A DNA stretch of 64,000 nucleotides from Medicago truncatula (lineage: Eukaryota > Streptophyta > Magnoliopsida > Fabales > Fabaceae), in contig NC_053042.1 of the NCBI RefSeq assembly GCF_003473485.1, positions 44,169,762 to 44,233,761 on the forward strand. Reading direction: 5' to 3'. Position numbers and translations under genes: made by a program. The notes under the pieces are model-generated. The model was not told the origin of the DNA. It saw nothing but the letters and a program-made list of their open reading frames with translations, and ran no database searches. This document shows positions 47,884 through 59,764 of this stretch, piece by piece (positions within the stretch are counted from its first letter, which is position 1; every line of letters begins with the position of its first letter).

Positions 47884-47898
47884 TAGGGTTTAGGGTTT
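47884..47898 (-). promoter_or_regulatory. Double telo-box in the leader of CPN60-B
   Basis: The minus strand reads AAACCCTAAACCCTA, about 130-145 bases upstream of the ATG, as in copy A. Its retention after duplication, in a leader that has otherwise drifted, argues for function. Confidence 0.65.
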
Positions 47899-47929
47899 TT
47901 GGATTGTAGTTTTCGTTATTCTTATTTTT

Positions 47930-49280
47930 AACCCAATTAGTTTGAGATTCTCACTTTTGACCCTTTTTATTATTTCCATTTTTGGCACTGGACTATGGAT
48001 TTTAATACATTGTTCATAGAAACTGAGCTAAGTTTATGAAGGACTATGAATTTTTATTATAGGGTTAATTCATGTGTATTAATCAAAATTTTGAATGAGT
48101 TAAATGTGCCACTTACATATTTTGAATGAGTTAAATATTTGTTACATCATCACTTTTAAATGAGTTAAATATGTGTCATTTCTATAGAATCATATGAATC
48201 AATAACCAAAAAAAGAATCATACGAGTCTACGAGTTGAGTTTACAAATCGAGTCTACATACTTTTTTCGAGTCTACGTGGACTCACGAGTATGACAACCT
48301 TGGTTATCACAATTATTTGTGAATTTGAATCTCATTAAATTCAACATTTCTCTATATAAACGTATATTAAAGGAATTTCTACGATACACTTGTAAATTGA
48401 GGCGTATTGATATTCTTGCTTTTTAAGTCTCTAACTTAACGCTTATTTTTATGAAATAAATAACCATTTTTTAGGAGAAGTTAAAGAACTATTTGTCGAC
48501 TTATATATTTTATAAAATATCATTTCATTCCTTAAAAAAAGAAAATGTCATTTCGTAATAAAAACATTTTTTTATTGTTTACAAGAATGATACTTATTTT
48601 TTTGCATTTTATCATAAAAAATAATAGATACTCTACATTACAGGTAATAAAAATTCACAAAATTAAATTTTACTTCGTCTACACTTTTGATAAGATTTAG
48701 TTATTATAATTGTAAATGATATAATTTTTTTAAAGAAAAACAATTCATTTAGCTACTATTAATTCATTATATTCTAATTTTTAGGATTTGCTATATATTA
48801 GTAAATGAAAAGTGGTGCTATAATATGTCACAAGAAAATGAGTCGTGAAAATCAGAAAAGCCTGCATATGCAATATGCATAGTACTATAGTAGAGAATTC
48901 CTTGGCCTTATTAGCAAAAAAAGAAGAGAATTCTTTGACCTTTCAAGTCAACCATCCCTTAGGTGCAAATGTGCAATTGCAAGTAAGTTCCATTTGAATT
49001 TCACGTGCAATTAATTTGTGGATGCCACTATTTTGTACTATTACACTAGTACTAGTACCATATACTTTGCCTAGTCACATACTTATATAAGTGATGATAG
49101 TGACGTGATGCTAGTCAAGAAATTAATCCTGGACCACCAAACATGTGTTTGATTGTTCATCTTGCGTTTCAAACTTTTATTGACTGAAGCATGTTTGATT
49201 ATTCATCTTGCGTTTCAAAGTTTACTTGGGTGATATATAAATAATTAACTAGAACAAGGAATTTTCCTTCTTTCATCAAT
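47930..49280. other. Intergenic, upstream of GST copy C
   Basis: AT-rich DNA. Three loosely spaced copies of tgagttaaat occur at about 48096-48172. A TGACG word (49101-49105), the core of as-1-type elements that often control GSTs, lies about 230 bases upstream of the GST start, but a single five-base match is weak evidence. Confidence 0.3.
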
Positions 49281-49292
49281 ATATATATAAGG
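49281..49292 (+). promoter_or_regulatory. Probable TATA box of GST copy C
   Basis: The word atatatataagg lies about 45-55 bases upstream of the ATG at 49336 and fits a short 5' leader. Confidence 0.5.
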
Positions 49293-49335
49293 CTAATATG
49301 CATGCCACGCACCCCATTAACATTTATAATAAATC

Positions 49336-50738
49336 ATGGAGGATGTTAAGGTTTTTGGTCTATGGTCAAGTCCATATACTCAGAGGGTTGTGTGGACATT
49401 AAAATTAAAGGGTGTGAGTTATGAGTATTATGGTGAAGATCTTGCAAATAAGAGTAGCCTGTTACTGCAATACAATCCAATCTACAAGAAGGTTCCTGTT
49501 CTTGTACATAATGGAAAACCAATGGCAGAGTCAATGGTTATTGTTGAATATATTGATGAGACTTGGCCTCCGTTCCCTCTATTGCCACAAGATGCTTATG
49601 AGAGGTCCAATGTTCGTTTCTGGTCAAAATTCATCGAGGAAAAGGTAAGAAATTTGCTAAGCCTTCTGTGTGTGGCTAGTTTTCCCTTTGCATAATTAAA
49701 TTTAAATGCCTATACATACCTGAGGGTAAAACTATTTAATATGCCGACATAATGAGACGCAACTGATAAATAGTTGAATCTCTTAAGTATTACGAGTTTG
49801 ATATTTAGCCAGGAAATATGGAAGAACATTTGTTGATAGAGGTCAACCCCTTAAATAGATCTTTGTATCTTAAAAGATAATTAGTCTTTAGAATCCGACT
49901 GAAGGATATATTTGATAAAAAAAAAAAATTATACAATGATTCAATCAATTTTTCCTATTCTTTATTTTACTTTTGTTCCAAATGTTCTTTTTTGTTTTGT
50001 GCAAAAGAGAGCCAAAGGCTCACAAGAATGGAAAAAAAAAACTAAGAAGCTAATCGCATACTCTTAGGCATGCACGTTCCAGAAATATCATCAAACATGA
50101 AGCTTTGGAGCTCATTAAGATTTAGGAAGAGACTCCAAAACTATCAGATTCCAAGAATTCAAAAATAAACTAAAATGTTCTATTATGAAACCCACACACA
50201 CCAAAAATAGAGAAAAAAGGTATTGCGAGTTAAAACTTACATTCCAACATATCAAATGTTAATGTAGTTTTTTTTACCATCAGAGTAATACTTTATGAGA
50301 TTAAATTTTACTACTATTCTGTTATATATCCCTACAATGACATTGGAATGATTTTCATTTTCACAGTCAATGCACATGATGGAATTTTTTCTGTATGATG
50401 GAGAACGACAAGAGAGAGCAATAAAAGAAACTTTGGAAACTTTGAGAGTGATTGAAAAGGAAAGTGGACTTAGTGAAAAGATGTTCATTGGTGGCAACAC
50501 AATTGGATTGGCAGACATAGCCTTGGGTTGGGTGGCACATACTCTGCCAGTCATGGAAGAAATTGTTGGAGTCAAGTTCATTACAATTGATGCATTTCCC
50601 CACCTTCACTCTTGGGTGAAGAATTTCTTGGAAATTCCTGCTATAAAAAACAATCTTCCACCCCATGAGCTACTTGTTGAGTACTTCAAGGAAAGGAGGA
50701 AGGTGTTTCTTGCAATGACTTGTCATCATCACCATTAG
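49336..50738 (+). CDS. Tau-class glutathione S-transferase, copy C
   Basis: Two exons, 49336-49644 and 50367-50738, encode 226 aa. The N-terminus [20 protein letters not shown] carries the catalytic Ser in the SSPY context, and [14 protein letters not shown] is the glutathione-binding segment. The C-terminal domain contains [14 protein letters not shown]. The intron (49645-50366) is GT-AG and in the standard GSTU place after codon 103. The protein is clearly diverged from copies A and B, lies about 39 kb away and is on the opposite strand, so it is an older family member and not part of the recent tandem pair. It ends in four consecutive His residues (CHHHH), unusual for the family. The frame is intact. 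Confidence 0.95.
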
Positions 50739-51135
50739 AATTTTGTGTTCTTCAAAAAGAATTTTGATGGAGTTAAGTGTTTTTTTTTTCTTTTCTATTT
50801 TCAATTCATATTTGAGAAACTAATGTTACGTAGGTCCAAAGCGAAATATGAGTTAATGTCTTTCTATTGTTTTTTTTAATTTTAACAATAATATTTTATT
50901 GTACCAAAAAAAAAACAATAATATTTTATATTTTATTTAAAATCTTACATTCTTATTTATTTAATTTTTAAAGACTTTTATGTATTAAATAACAAGGATC
51001 ACTATTCACAAAAAAAGATAACCATGGTCATAGCAATCGACTTAATCTAAGTTTTTGTTAAATGTTTTAGATATATATATATATATAAGAGATCAAATTA
51101 CAACGATGTAATGTTACATTGCTCAATATTATTTT

Positions 51136-51345
51136 GGTTAAAGTGCACTTTTTTCCTCTTTAATTTTCAAAAAGTTGCAATTTTAGTCTCCTATGTACAA
51201 AAACTACAATTTTGATCCCCTAAAATTTAGCCTCTTTGCATCTTTGGTCCTTTTGGCCAATTTTGACCGATCAATGTCTATGTGGCGTTGCACGCCACAT
51301 TTGTAATTATTTAATTTAAAAATTAAAAAAACCAAATTATCATTT
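51136..51345. mobile_element. One arm of a foldback MITE
   Basis: The words agtgcacttttttcctcttt, caaaaagttgcaattttagt and ggccaattttgaccgatcaa match the plan of the left arms at 11701 and 22263, with an inner palindrome gtggcgttgcacgccac (51281-51297). No right arm was found next to it. What follows to 51.8 kb is AT- and CT-rich DNA without assigned features. Confidence 0.55.
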
Positions 51346-51810
51346 TTTAAATTAAATAAATTAAAAAAAAAGGAAAATAAAAAGGAAAAGGAAAGAGGCA
51401 CGTTTCAGATCCACCATCTCTCTTTCATTTTCTTCCTTTCTTCCCTTCATGCAAGTTCAACCCTCAAACACACCACCACCCATTTCCTTCCACCCATTTC
51501 CTATTCTCTCCAATCTCTCCTCTCTTGTTACTCTCTCTTCTTTCTTTTCCTCCATGTTCTTTCTTTCGGCCATCCTTTCCGGGCAACCACTGCGGTGTTT
51601 CCGACCACTCTATGTCAACAAAATACATAATATTATTCATCTCTTCCTTTATTTTCATTGGGTCATTGACTATGAATTTCTTGCCATGCATATTTTTTCT
51701 AGTGTTTTATGCTGAAATGGGTTATTAAATATGAATATGGTGATTAATGAATTTATTTTTTGGTTTTCTTGTAGTGATAGGTGTTAGTGTTGATGATAAG
51801 TTTAGAAATG

Positions 51811-54800
51811 GTTTTTTTTTTTTTAATAGAAAAATCTATTCTCGTCGAGTCATGCAAGTAACATTAAAAATCCGCGGCAAATTAGGACCAAATATAAAAC
51901 AAAGAGCCGCAAATATACGGAACACCTAAGCCCCCACAACAAACCACCAAACCACGCCTACCGGTATTGAGGCCGACATATACAAATGGAGTAAGAAACC
52001 ACTTGCATACCTCTGCCTCAACAACCTAAACAGCAAAAAACTGCCCAGCCACCTAAAGGAATACCCCACCGAAATCTCAGGCAGCAGCTGTGCATTCCAT
52101 AGCAGTAAAAATCTGCTCACCACCCACAGAGACAAAAACTCTCAAAAAAGGCCTGCTGCAAAGATAAAAAAACAGGAAAAACACAACACCAAATCTGGAC
52201 AGCTGCAAAAACACCAACTCACCCGACCTTCGCACAGTCACAGCCGGTTAGGGGGCCGACTTAGGCACCAATGAGGGTTCCAACACCATTCAAAAAATAG
52301 ACAAACTGGTATACTCATTCCACTCATCGCCCATTTCCATGCCAACACTTTCGCCTCTTCCACAATGACATCCACCTCCAAAATTGCATCATCGAAAACT
52401 ATGTCATTCCGGGTTTTCCACAACACCCAAATAGTAGCTAACCAAATTCACCCCTTGCCCTTTTTGATCTTCTTAACTCTTTCCTCTCCATGCCAACATT
52501 CCCAATGAACAAAAAGATTAGGCGGAGAAATAAAAAAGTGACTGAGTCACCTCATCAACTTAAGCCAAACCTCACTAGCAACATCACAATGAACAGATAG
52601 ATGAAGCACATACTCTTCTTCCCTATTACACAACCCACACAAAGGGTTCACCTCCGGCCTTAGAACATCTCTCAATATGAGGTTGGCCTTGGTTGGAACT
52701 CGGTTAAGAATGGCTCTCCAAGCAAAAGCCACTACCTTTGAAAACGACGGACACTTCCACAACCTCTTGAAAACTCCTTTCTCCTCAACCCTCCATCCCA
52801 CCTCATTAAGGATACTACCTTCCAACCTCTTATAGGCCGAGCTCACCGAAAAAATTCCGGAATCTTCCAACTTCCACCTCCATTTGTCCTCTAGATTAGA
52901 CAACCTTACTCCAACCAAATCCTCCTTGAGGCTTAAAAGCACCTCCTCTTCCCACATGAAAAGATGTCTCCTCCAAATAAAGTTCCACTCCGTGCCAAAC
53001 TCCGACACCAAACCCACCTCTCCCACCTTAGCCTCCTTTTGATCCGAGATAGAATAAAGCCTCATATACAAACTCCTAAAGCTTCTATCTCCTCTCCAAT
53101 TGTCACACCAAAAACTAGAGTTGAGTCCATTACCAACTTGTCGCTCCAACCCCGAATTAAACCAATTAAGCTCCCCAAAATCACCAAGCTTAGTTAGTTC
53201 CTTCCACCAAATAGAAGCCCATCTCGGCTCCCCCCCAGACACACCCATCAACCCTCCCCCCACACTAGCGCCATATTTAGGCATCAACACATCCTTCCAT
53301 AAGGCCACTTCCCCATCTATCAATCTCCAACGCCACTTAGCCAAAAGACTCACATTCATAATATGAATATCCTTCACCCCCGTTACTTTTACTTTGGCAA
53401 ACCGTTTCCCATTTCACCCAAAAAATCTTATTTCCCCCTCCCACACCCCCCATAAGAATTCTCTTGGAATCCGCATAATCCTTTTCCACACTTGAACCGG
53501 AAGCTTCAAGGACAAATAAAAAATAGGAATAACATTAAGGACCGAATTCAAAAGCACAATTCTACCTCCAAAACTAATATATTTGTGACCCCACGAGTTC
53601 AACTTCCCACTTATACTCTCCACCAACGATTCCCATGTTGACATACTTCTAGGATTAGCTCCTACCGGAAGGCCCAAATACTTGAAAGGAATACTCACCT
53701 CATTACAATTCAAAAAATTACATGCCAAATCCATGAAGTCACTTGCGACATTAATCCCTATCAACGAGCTTTTAAAGAAATTAATCTTAAGGCCCGACAC
53801 CATCTCTAAGCCTCTAAGGAGAGCTTTCATAGCCCAAAGATTTTCCACCGTTGGTTTCCCTATACAAAGAGTGTCATCGGCATATTGTAGGTGAGACACC
53901 ACTAGGCCGCCACTTCCAAGAGTGAAACCCTCAAAAAAATTACGGTCAACCGCATTCCTCATTAAACCGCTAAATCCTTCCGCTGCCAACAAAAATAAGA
54001 ACGGCGCTAACGGATCTCCTTGCTTAAGGCCCCGTTGATTACAAATTTCCTCCGTTGGGCAACCGTTAACAAGGACGAACATTGTACCTCCAAAAACACA
54101 CGCCTTCATCCAATTCACCCACTTCTCACACATTCCGACCCTTCTCATCATATACTCCAAAAAGCCCCAATCTACCGAGTCATATGCCTTCTCAAAATCT
54201 ACGTTAAAAATAAGACACTCTTTCTTCGCTTTCTTCGCTTTCTTCGCATAGTCCACCAACTCATTAATCGCCAACACCCTGTCCACCAAATGGCTACCTT
54301 TAAGGAAAGCCGATTGTGCCGGGGAAAAAATAGAATTCATGACTCTTGCTAGCCTTCGTGCTAAAACCTTGGCTAGTAATTTATATAAGCATCCTAGCAA
54401 GAATATTGGCCTAAAATCCTTCAAATCCATCGAAGATGACACTTTGGGAATCAAAGTCACAAAAAAAGCCAACATACTCTACGGTAAGATTTCATTAGCA
54501 TGAAATTGATCGAACATAATTCTAACCTCATCTTTTATCAAGTACCAAAATTCTTTGATAAATGCGAAATTAAAACCATCCGGACACGGACTTTTATTAC
54601 CATCACTATCTCTAACCACCGCCTCCATTTTCAATAAGGAGAAAGGAGCCACCAAAAACCCGTTATCGACCTCACTTAAACTTCCGAACTCCACCCCATC
54701 CAACTTCGGTCGCTCCCACCTATCCTCCGCAACATGATTCGTAAAATAATTCACCACCTTCCTACGTGTAACACCCCGTTTTCCCAACATAAAAATTTCA

Positions 54801-57262
54801 TAATAATTATCAGAGTATTCAGCACATAACGGAATGCTACACTTCTTAAAAATAATAAATGAGATAATTAACTAATTATCTTTCCAAAAATCATCAACAT
54901 ATTCATTCAAACTTTGCAGCGGATTGAATTCATTAACATAGATAAGTCTTTGGCACGCAGACCTTGTTAAAAACATAAACAATACGTAAAGGAATAGAAA
55001 ATAGCCACAAAAGATCTCATCCCGTTACGTATCAGAGCATCCTAAGACTCAGTGAGGAATGAGTCACTCACGACAGCAACAGTAGCAACCTACTAACGAT
55101 CACCTGCAAGTTACTCATACGAAGAGCAACATTTCCAAGCAGAAGGGGTGAGATTTCACAAAACAATAATATTAAGCATATAATTCAACAATTATATTTA
55201 ATCAACATCAAATCATCTTAACATTCATTATAGATAATAATATATCATTTAACACTTCATTCATAGTTTGTATAAACAATTACAACTTCACAGCTTATCA
55301 ACATAAACATCTTTGACTCGACAAATGCGACTCTAACTTGACTATGCAACTTAGACCTCTTATATGCATGTGGTACCAATCCAGGACATCAAGCCCCCAA
55401 CGTAGTAGAGCGTAAATAGGCTCCCAGGGCATCAAGCCCTCAACTTTATTTGAGCGTAAATAGGCTCCCAGGGCATCAAGCCCTCAACTTTAAAATGCTA
55501 ATGCATGGACTCGACCTCTTTAACATCTTAAATTGACAAACTCTTGTATAATCCAATAATTTGGAACTTCATCTTAATCAACCTAGACTGACTCATGCAA
55601 CTTGGTTAAATAACAACAGCGACACATCAGTATACAAAAACAGCATGACATAATAATATCAAATGCAAGTCAATCATCGTCTCAATTATTCACATATAAT
55701 TCAATTAATGCATATACAATTATATCACAATATAACAACATAATTATTTAAGCCAATTAAAATAGCTAATTAAATTAGTTATTCTCGTCTTATTCAATTA
55801 AGATGGCTGGCTCAACAAACATGTTCAAAAGAAAATAAATTATCAACGTTACTATTTTATTTCTTCAAAAGTAGCACTATCAATGATTTTATTTAGAAAA
55901 ATCATGTTCCCCTCTTGAATCCTATAATCTAAAACTAGTGGCTAATATCACGGTAGATACAAAAGAGCAACAAATGAAATACAATTATACTGAACTATTC
56001 TCAATAGAATTTTAAATAACAAATTGAACAGCGAGTCATGCATCAGATATTGTTTCACAATTTAGGAGATTAACAGGTAGTTTTGAATTAAAAATCATTG
56101 TAGTACTGTGCTTATTCATTACACCAATTTATAAATACGCATAAGAAGAATGAAAACATATATAGGCATCAATAAGGATTTGTATATATCTCTAGTAATA
56201 AGTATAAAGCCGTAGATGACACTATCATATATGAACAGAAAGTGATTATACATGTTATACTTAACTTCTAATTGAGAATCGATGAATATATAATGAAGCC
56301 ACCGAAATATAATATGAATATAAACATATAATCACAACAAACACACAGGAGAACACAATATAACAAAAATTCATCGTGAGAATTAAAACAACGAAAAATT
56401 AATAACCCATCACTACCCACACGCGTACACAACCCTTATGATGAATGAAACTCTCCACTTACGTTAATTCAATGGTTTACCTACTCTTTCAACAATTAAA
56501 TTCAATATAACCCTAATATCTTTAACATCAAAACCTATTAACAACTACAAGGTTAAACCCTTTTTCAAATTCTCTAAAACCAATCCTACACTTGTTAAAT
56601 AAAATCATCAGAATTATATAGATTAATAGAATTGAATGCTAGTCTCACCCTTACCTTATAGAATGAAATCGCAGCTCTCTAGGTGTTTCTCCCTTCTCTT
56701 GGCTTTTCTCCCTTTTCTTCAAAATTGATCGTTCTGTTTTTCTAAACTAGGTCTTTCCTACTTATAACTCCACCATCTATCTTATCTTATTTCTCTTTCT
56801 TCCCCTAAACTTTCTAAAATCTCATAACAACCCCTAAACTCGATATTATTTTATTTTCAAATCTTATTCTATTAAATAATATAATAAGTCACCTAATAAA
56901 TCATATAATCATATAATATATTCTAATCTTTTTTTAATAATTTCTAGACTCAATTAAATAATTAAATAAATCAAAACAGGCGTTACACTACGCCCCTCAA
57001 AAGGGGACACCAACCAACCATCATTCTCCCTAAGCGCCTTGATAGAATTTCTACTCTTTCTCAATTTAATACAATTATGGAAGAACTTTGTATTAGCGTC
57101 ACCCTCCTTAAACCATTTGGACCTTGACCTTTGAGCATTCAAAGCATCTTTTGCCATAAGGATTCTCCACAATTCCTCAAACTTAGCTTTTGGAAGGTCT
57201 ACTTCCCCATCGGACAACACACCTACCTCCCCTTTTTTAAACTTAGGGGGGAAAAAGTGCAC
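51811..57262 (-). mobile_element. L1-type LINE, 5'-truncated, split by an inserted LTR
   Basis: Minus-strand non-LTR retrotransposon. ORF2 pieces from 5' to 3': a linker with KWFKEGDANTKFFHNCIK (57262-56988), pre-RT (54761-54482), reverse transcriptase with FEKAYDSVDW and the YADD catalytic motif (about 54475-53414), the segment with MNVSLLAKWRWRL (about 53377), a zf-RVT domain (AFAWRAILNRVPTKANL, about 52700) and the tail LWKTRNDIVF (about 52420). The frame ends near 52238, followed by a 3' UTR and a poly(A) tail, seen as poly-T at about 51812-51824. Damage: one in-frame stop at 54479-54481 and a compensated frameshift near 53400, plus stops toward the end. The endonuclease is missing. No clear target duplication. 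Confidence 0.93.
54767..56987. mobile_element. Probable solo LTR inside the LINE
   Basis: A 2221-base insertion begins TGTAACACCCC and ends GGCGTTACA, the TG...CA rule for LTRs, and is flanked by CTACG on both sides (54762-54766 and 56988-56992), a 5-base target duplication. There are no coding frames inside. TGTAACACCCC starts are common in plant Ty3/gypsy LTRs, so a solo LTR of that group is the best reading; orientation is not certain. Inside, at about 55380-55500, a unit of about 60 bases with gggcatcaagccctcaactt and gagcgtaaataggctccca is repeated two to three times. It looks whole as a solo LTR, with no break needed to explain it. Confidence 0.75.
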
Positions 57263-57297
57263 TTTAGCCTATTATTTTATATAAACCTGAAATAATT

Positions 57298-57389
57298 TAA
57301 TATGTTATTGAGACTCATCACGATTAACGATTCTTAAAAAAAAAAAAGATAAACCCGTAATGTTGATGAGTTTCAATAACATATCAAAT
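57298..57389. repeat. Inverted repeat, arms of about 21 bases
   Basis: The words atatgttattgagactcatc and gatgagtttcaataacatat are reverse complements with one change, separated by about 45 bases that include a poly-A run. Possibly a MITE core. Confidence 0.6.
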
Positions 57390-57608
57390 GACTTTGCATT
57401 TACGTAAAAATTTACATGAATGATCTATATGATAACGATCAAATTAAAAAAATATGTATCAAGTAAAACAATATTGAGAAGTGTAATATTGTGTAACATT
57501 ACATCTGTGTAATTTATTCCCTCTTCGTATATATTCACTGGACTCATACTTTTTATCATAAAAAAAATTAAAATATGATGATATAAAGTTATTGATAATA
57601 TAAAATTA

Positions 57609-57772
57609 GGGTCTTGTTAAGGGCACTGATTAAGAAATCTATAAATCGAATTTTCTGTCTTGAAAATATAAACTGTCACTTTTTATCAAGTAATAATTAC
57701 ATTACTTTTTGATAAAAACTCACTTCATTTGGTGCTTAACCAATGCCTCGGAGATACTGGTTAACATTCTTC
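57609..57772. mobile_element. MITE of the 'cttGTTAAC' family, diverged
   Basis: Begins gggtcttgttaagggcactg and ends ggttaacattcttc, with the interior words ggtgcttaaccaatgcctcg as in the copies at 7982 and 43423. More diverged than the CPN60-B copy. Confidence 0.7.
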
Positions 57773-57930
57773 ACAAAACTATTAGTGAATCTTATTCTAT
57801 AATTTTTTTTGAGATGCTAAATTGAAGGAATTGTCAACTTATTAAATTTAAATATTATTATTAAAAAATTATAAATGAGCAAAGTACATAAACGAACCCT
57901 TAAATACTCAAACATGAATTTTCCATTCTA

Positions 57931-58070
57931 TTTTTTTTTAGTCAATTAGTCTAGTAGATAAATTCACCTTATGAGAAGAATAAATGAGGTGTCTAAAGTT
58001 CAAACTCCAACTCATATATATAACAATGTATCGTCCCTTCTAACCGAACTATATATATATATATGCTCAC
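57931..58070 (-). mobile_element. Old SINE copy
   Basis: On the minus strand the head gtgagcat, a B-box-like gtttgaac, the tail words ctactagactaattgac and a short poly(A) follow the same order as the SINE at 41662-41800. The box words are degraded and an AT repeat has grown in the head, so this is an older relative. Confidence 0.65.
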
Positions 58071-58661
58071 ATAACTTTTCCCTTTTATTCTATATGCTCT
58101 TAAGGACATCGCTATCAGATTGTGGTGGAGTTTCTATGCTTGTACATTTTGCGAATATTATTTTTTGCTACCACCAAGCTTTTGTAAAAAAAAATGTTTT
58201 ATTTTATGATGTCATCATTGAAGAATACTATCTCCGAAATAATTAACTAAATCACATATATTAAAATGACAATGTTAACTTGACCAAAAAAAAAAAATGA
58301 CAATGTTAACCAATAATGAATTTATGCGGTAAAAAAATTTAGGCTCTGGTCAGGAGTTTAAATATACGGAGAAAATTCAGTTGGTTAACAAGTTTCTCAT
58401 CAATCCAGGGAAAGTCAGGTTGGATTACCTATAACATGGTAACCCAAAAAATGACAACGTTAATTAAATTACATAATCTCATTTTAAAAATTGTTTTGAT
58501 TACTTGAAATACCCTTCAAGAAAGTAGCATTACGGCTCATAGAAAACAAAGTTAAATTAACTACGGAACACTTTAGAGATGGTAACATTAAATTAAATAT
58601 ATTAAAATGTTAAATTTTGCTTATATTATACTCTAAAATATAATAGCCAACTTTTATTCTT

Positions 58662-59330
58662 ATTTTTTTTTTTTTAATAAACTAAACAAATTATATTAAA
58701 AGAATAACTAACAGCCCCTCAAGCGCAAGGCGTGTTAGAGGTAACCGTTAAAAGTTTACGTACAAGATAATCAGGCTACCAACGGCCAAAGAAGCAAAAA
58801 CTAAAGTTAGATCACAACTTGAAAACAACATAAATAATTTTGCCTCCAAAAGGGATAGTAAAGTCGAACGTCATGTAGTTCGCTTTCAACCACCAATATG
58901 TTTGGAGTTTAACCTTTTCAAGAAGTCCTGTAAGTTGATCAAATTGGTTATCAAAAATTCTATTGTTACGGTCTTTCCATATAACAAATAAGGTCGAAAT
59001 CCAAATAATAGATCCTTGAATTCTTTGAGAACCCTCCAAGAGCACAAAACTGATTTGAATGAGCATATAAGTCGCAATGAAGAACTGTATCGATACCAAG
59101 TCAATGAGATATCAGAAGCCACAAACAACCGTAGTGATCACACTTGAAAAACAAATGGTGTCTATCCTCTACAGCCCCACATGAAGCCGCATAAGATACT
59201 TGTGAAACATCCAGAACATATCTCGTCCGCAAATTGTCCTTTATAGTAAGTCTATTTAAAAAAAGTCGCCAGACAAAAATATTAACCTTTAACGGAAATA
59301 CAAAACAGAGACATGCTTGGCATGTCTTGA
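58662..59330 (-). mobile_element. LINE fragment, 3' end of ORF2
   Basis: The minus strand encodes a zf-RVT segment (RLTIKDNLRTRYVLD and CGAVEDRHHLFFKC, about 59280-59130) followed in another frame by VIWKDRNNRIFDNQFDQL (about 58990), the typical C-terminus of plant L1 ORF2. A poly(A) tail appears as poly-T at 58662-58675. Heavily 5'-truncated, with at least one stop and a frame change. A separate insertion from the LINE at 51811-57262. Confidence 0.8.
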
Positions 59331-59726
59331 TTATTTAGAAGAAAATCAGAAATTTATATATACATATAAATTGCATATTGTGTTTCACGATCACAAGATT
59401 GTTAGATTTGAATATGGCAGACAAATGTTATAATATATGATGGCGCATGTTCATGCATTTGGCCACATATTTGTACCCCAAGATGTGAATTTGAAATAGA
59501 TTAAAGTTTCCTAGATGACAAAAGTATATTGTATTTTTTCAATTCAAGATAAAATCAAATGCATAGTTGATCTTTTTTTTTTTTTTACAGAAAAAGACAT
59601 GGTTAAGTTAATGATGTTGTCAAGTTTGTTTGTAGTCCCTCTAAAAAAAAGTTTGTTTGTAGTCAAACCAATGTAGGAGCCCACAACACTATTACAAGTT
59701 ATGCTAGCCCTGTAAACAATACTAAT

Positions 59727-59764
59727 TAACCTATAAGGTTAATATTAACCTATAAGGTTAATTA
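59727..59764. repeat. Tandem pair of a short palindrome
   Basis: The word attaacctataaggttaat, itself a perfect palindrome, occurs twice in direct succession. Meaning unknown. Confidence 0.8.

Noticed and set aside
50723-50734. His tag as a cloning or vector trace at the GST-C end
   Set aside because: Only four His codons, with normal genomic flanks on both sides and no vector sequence.
51449-51728. Overlapping frames in the CT-rich tract before the LINE
   Set aside because: Ser/Phe/Pro-rich translation of a pyrimidine-rich tract; no domain and no consistent frame.
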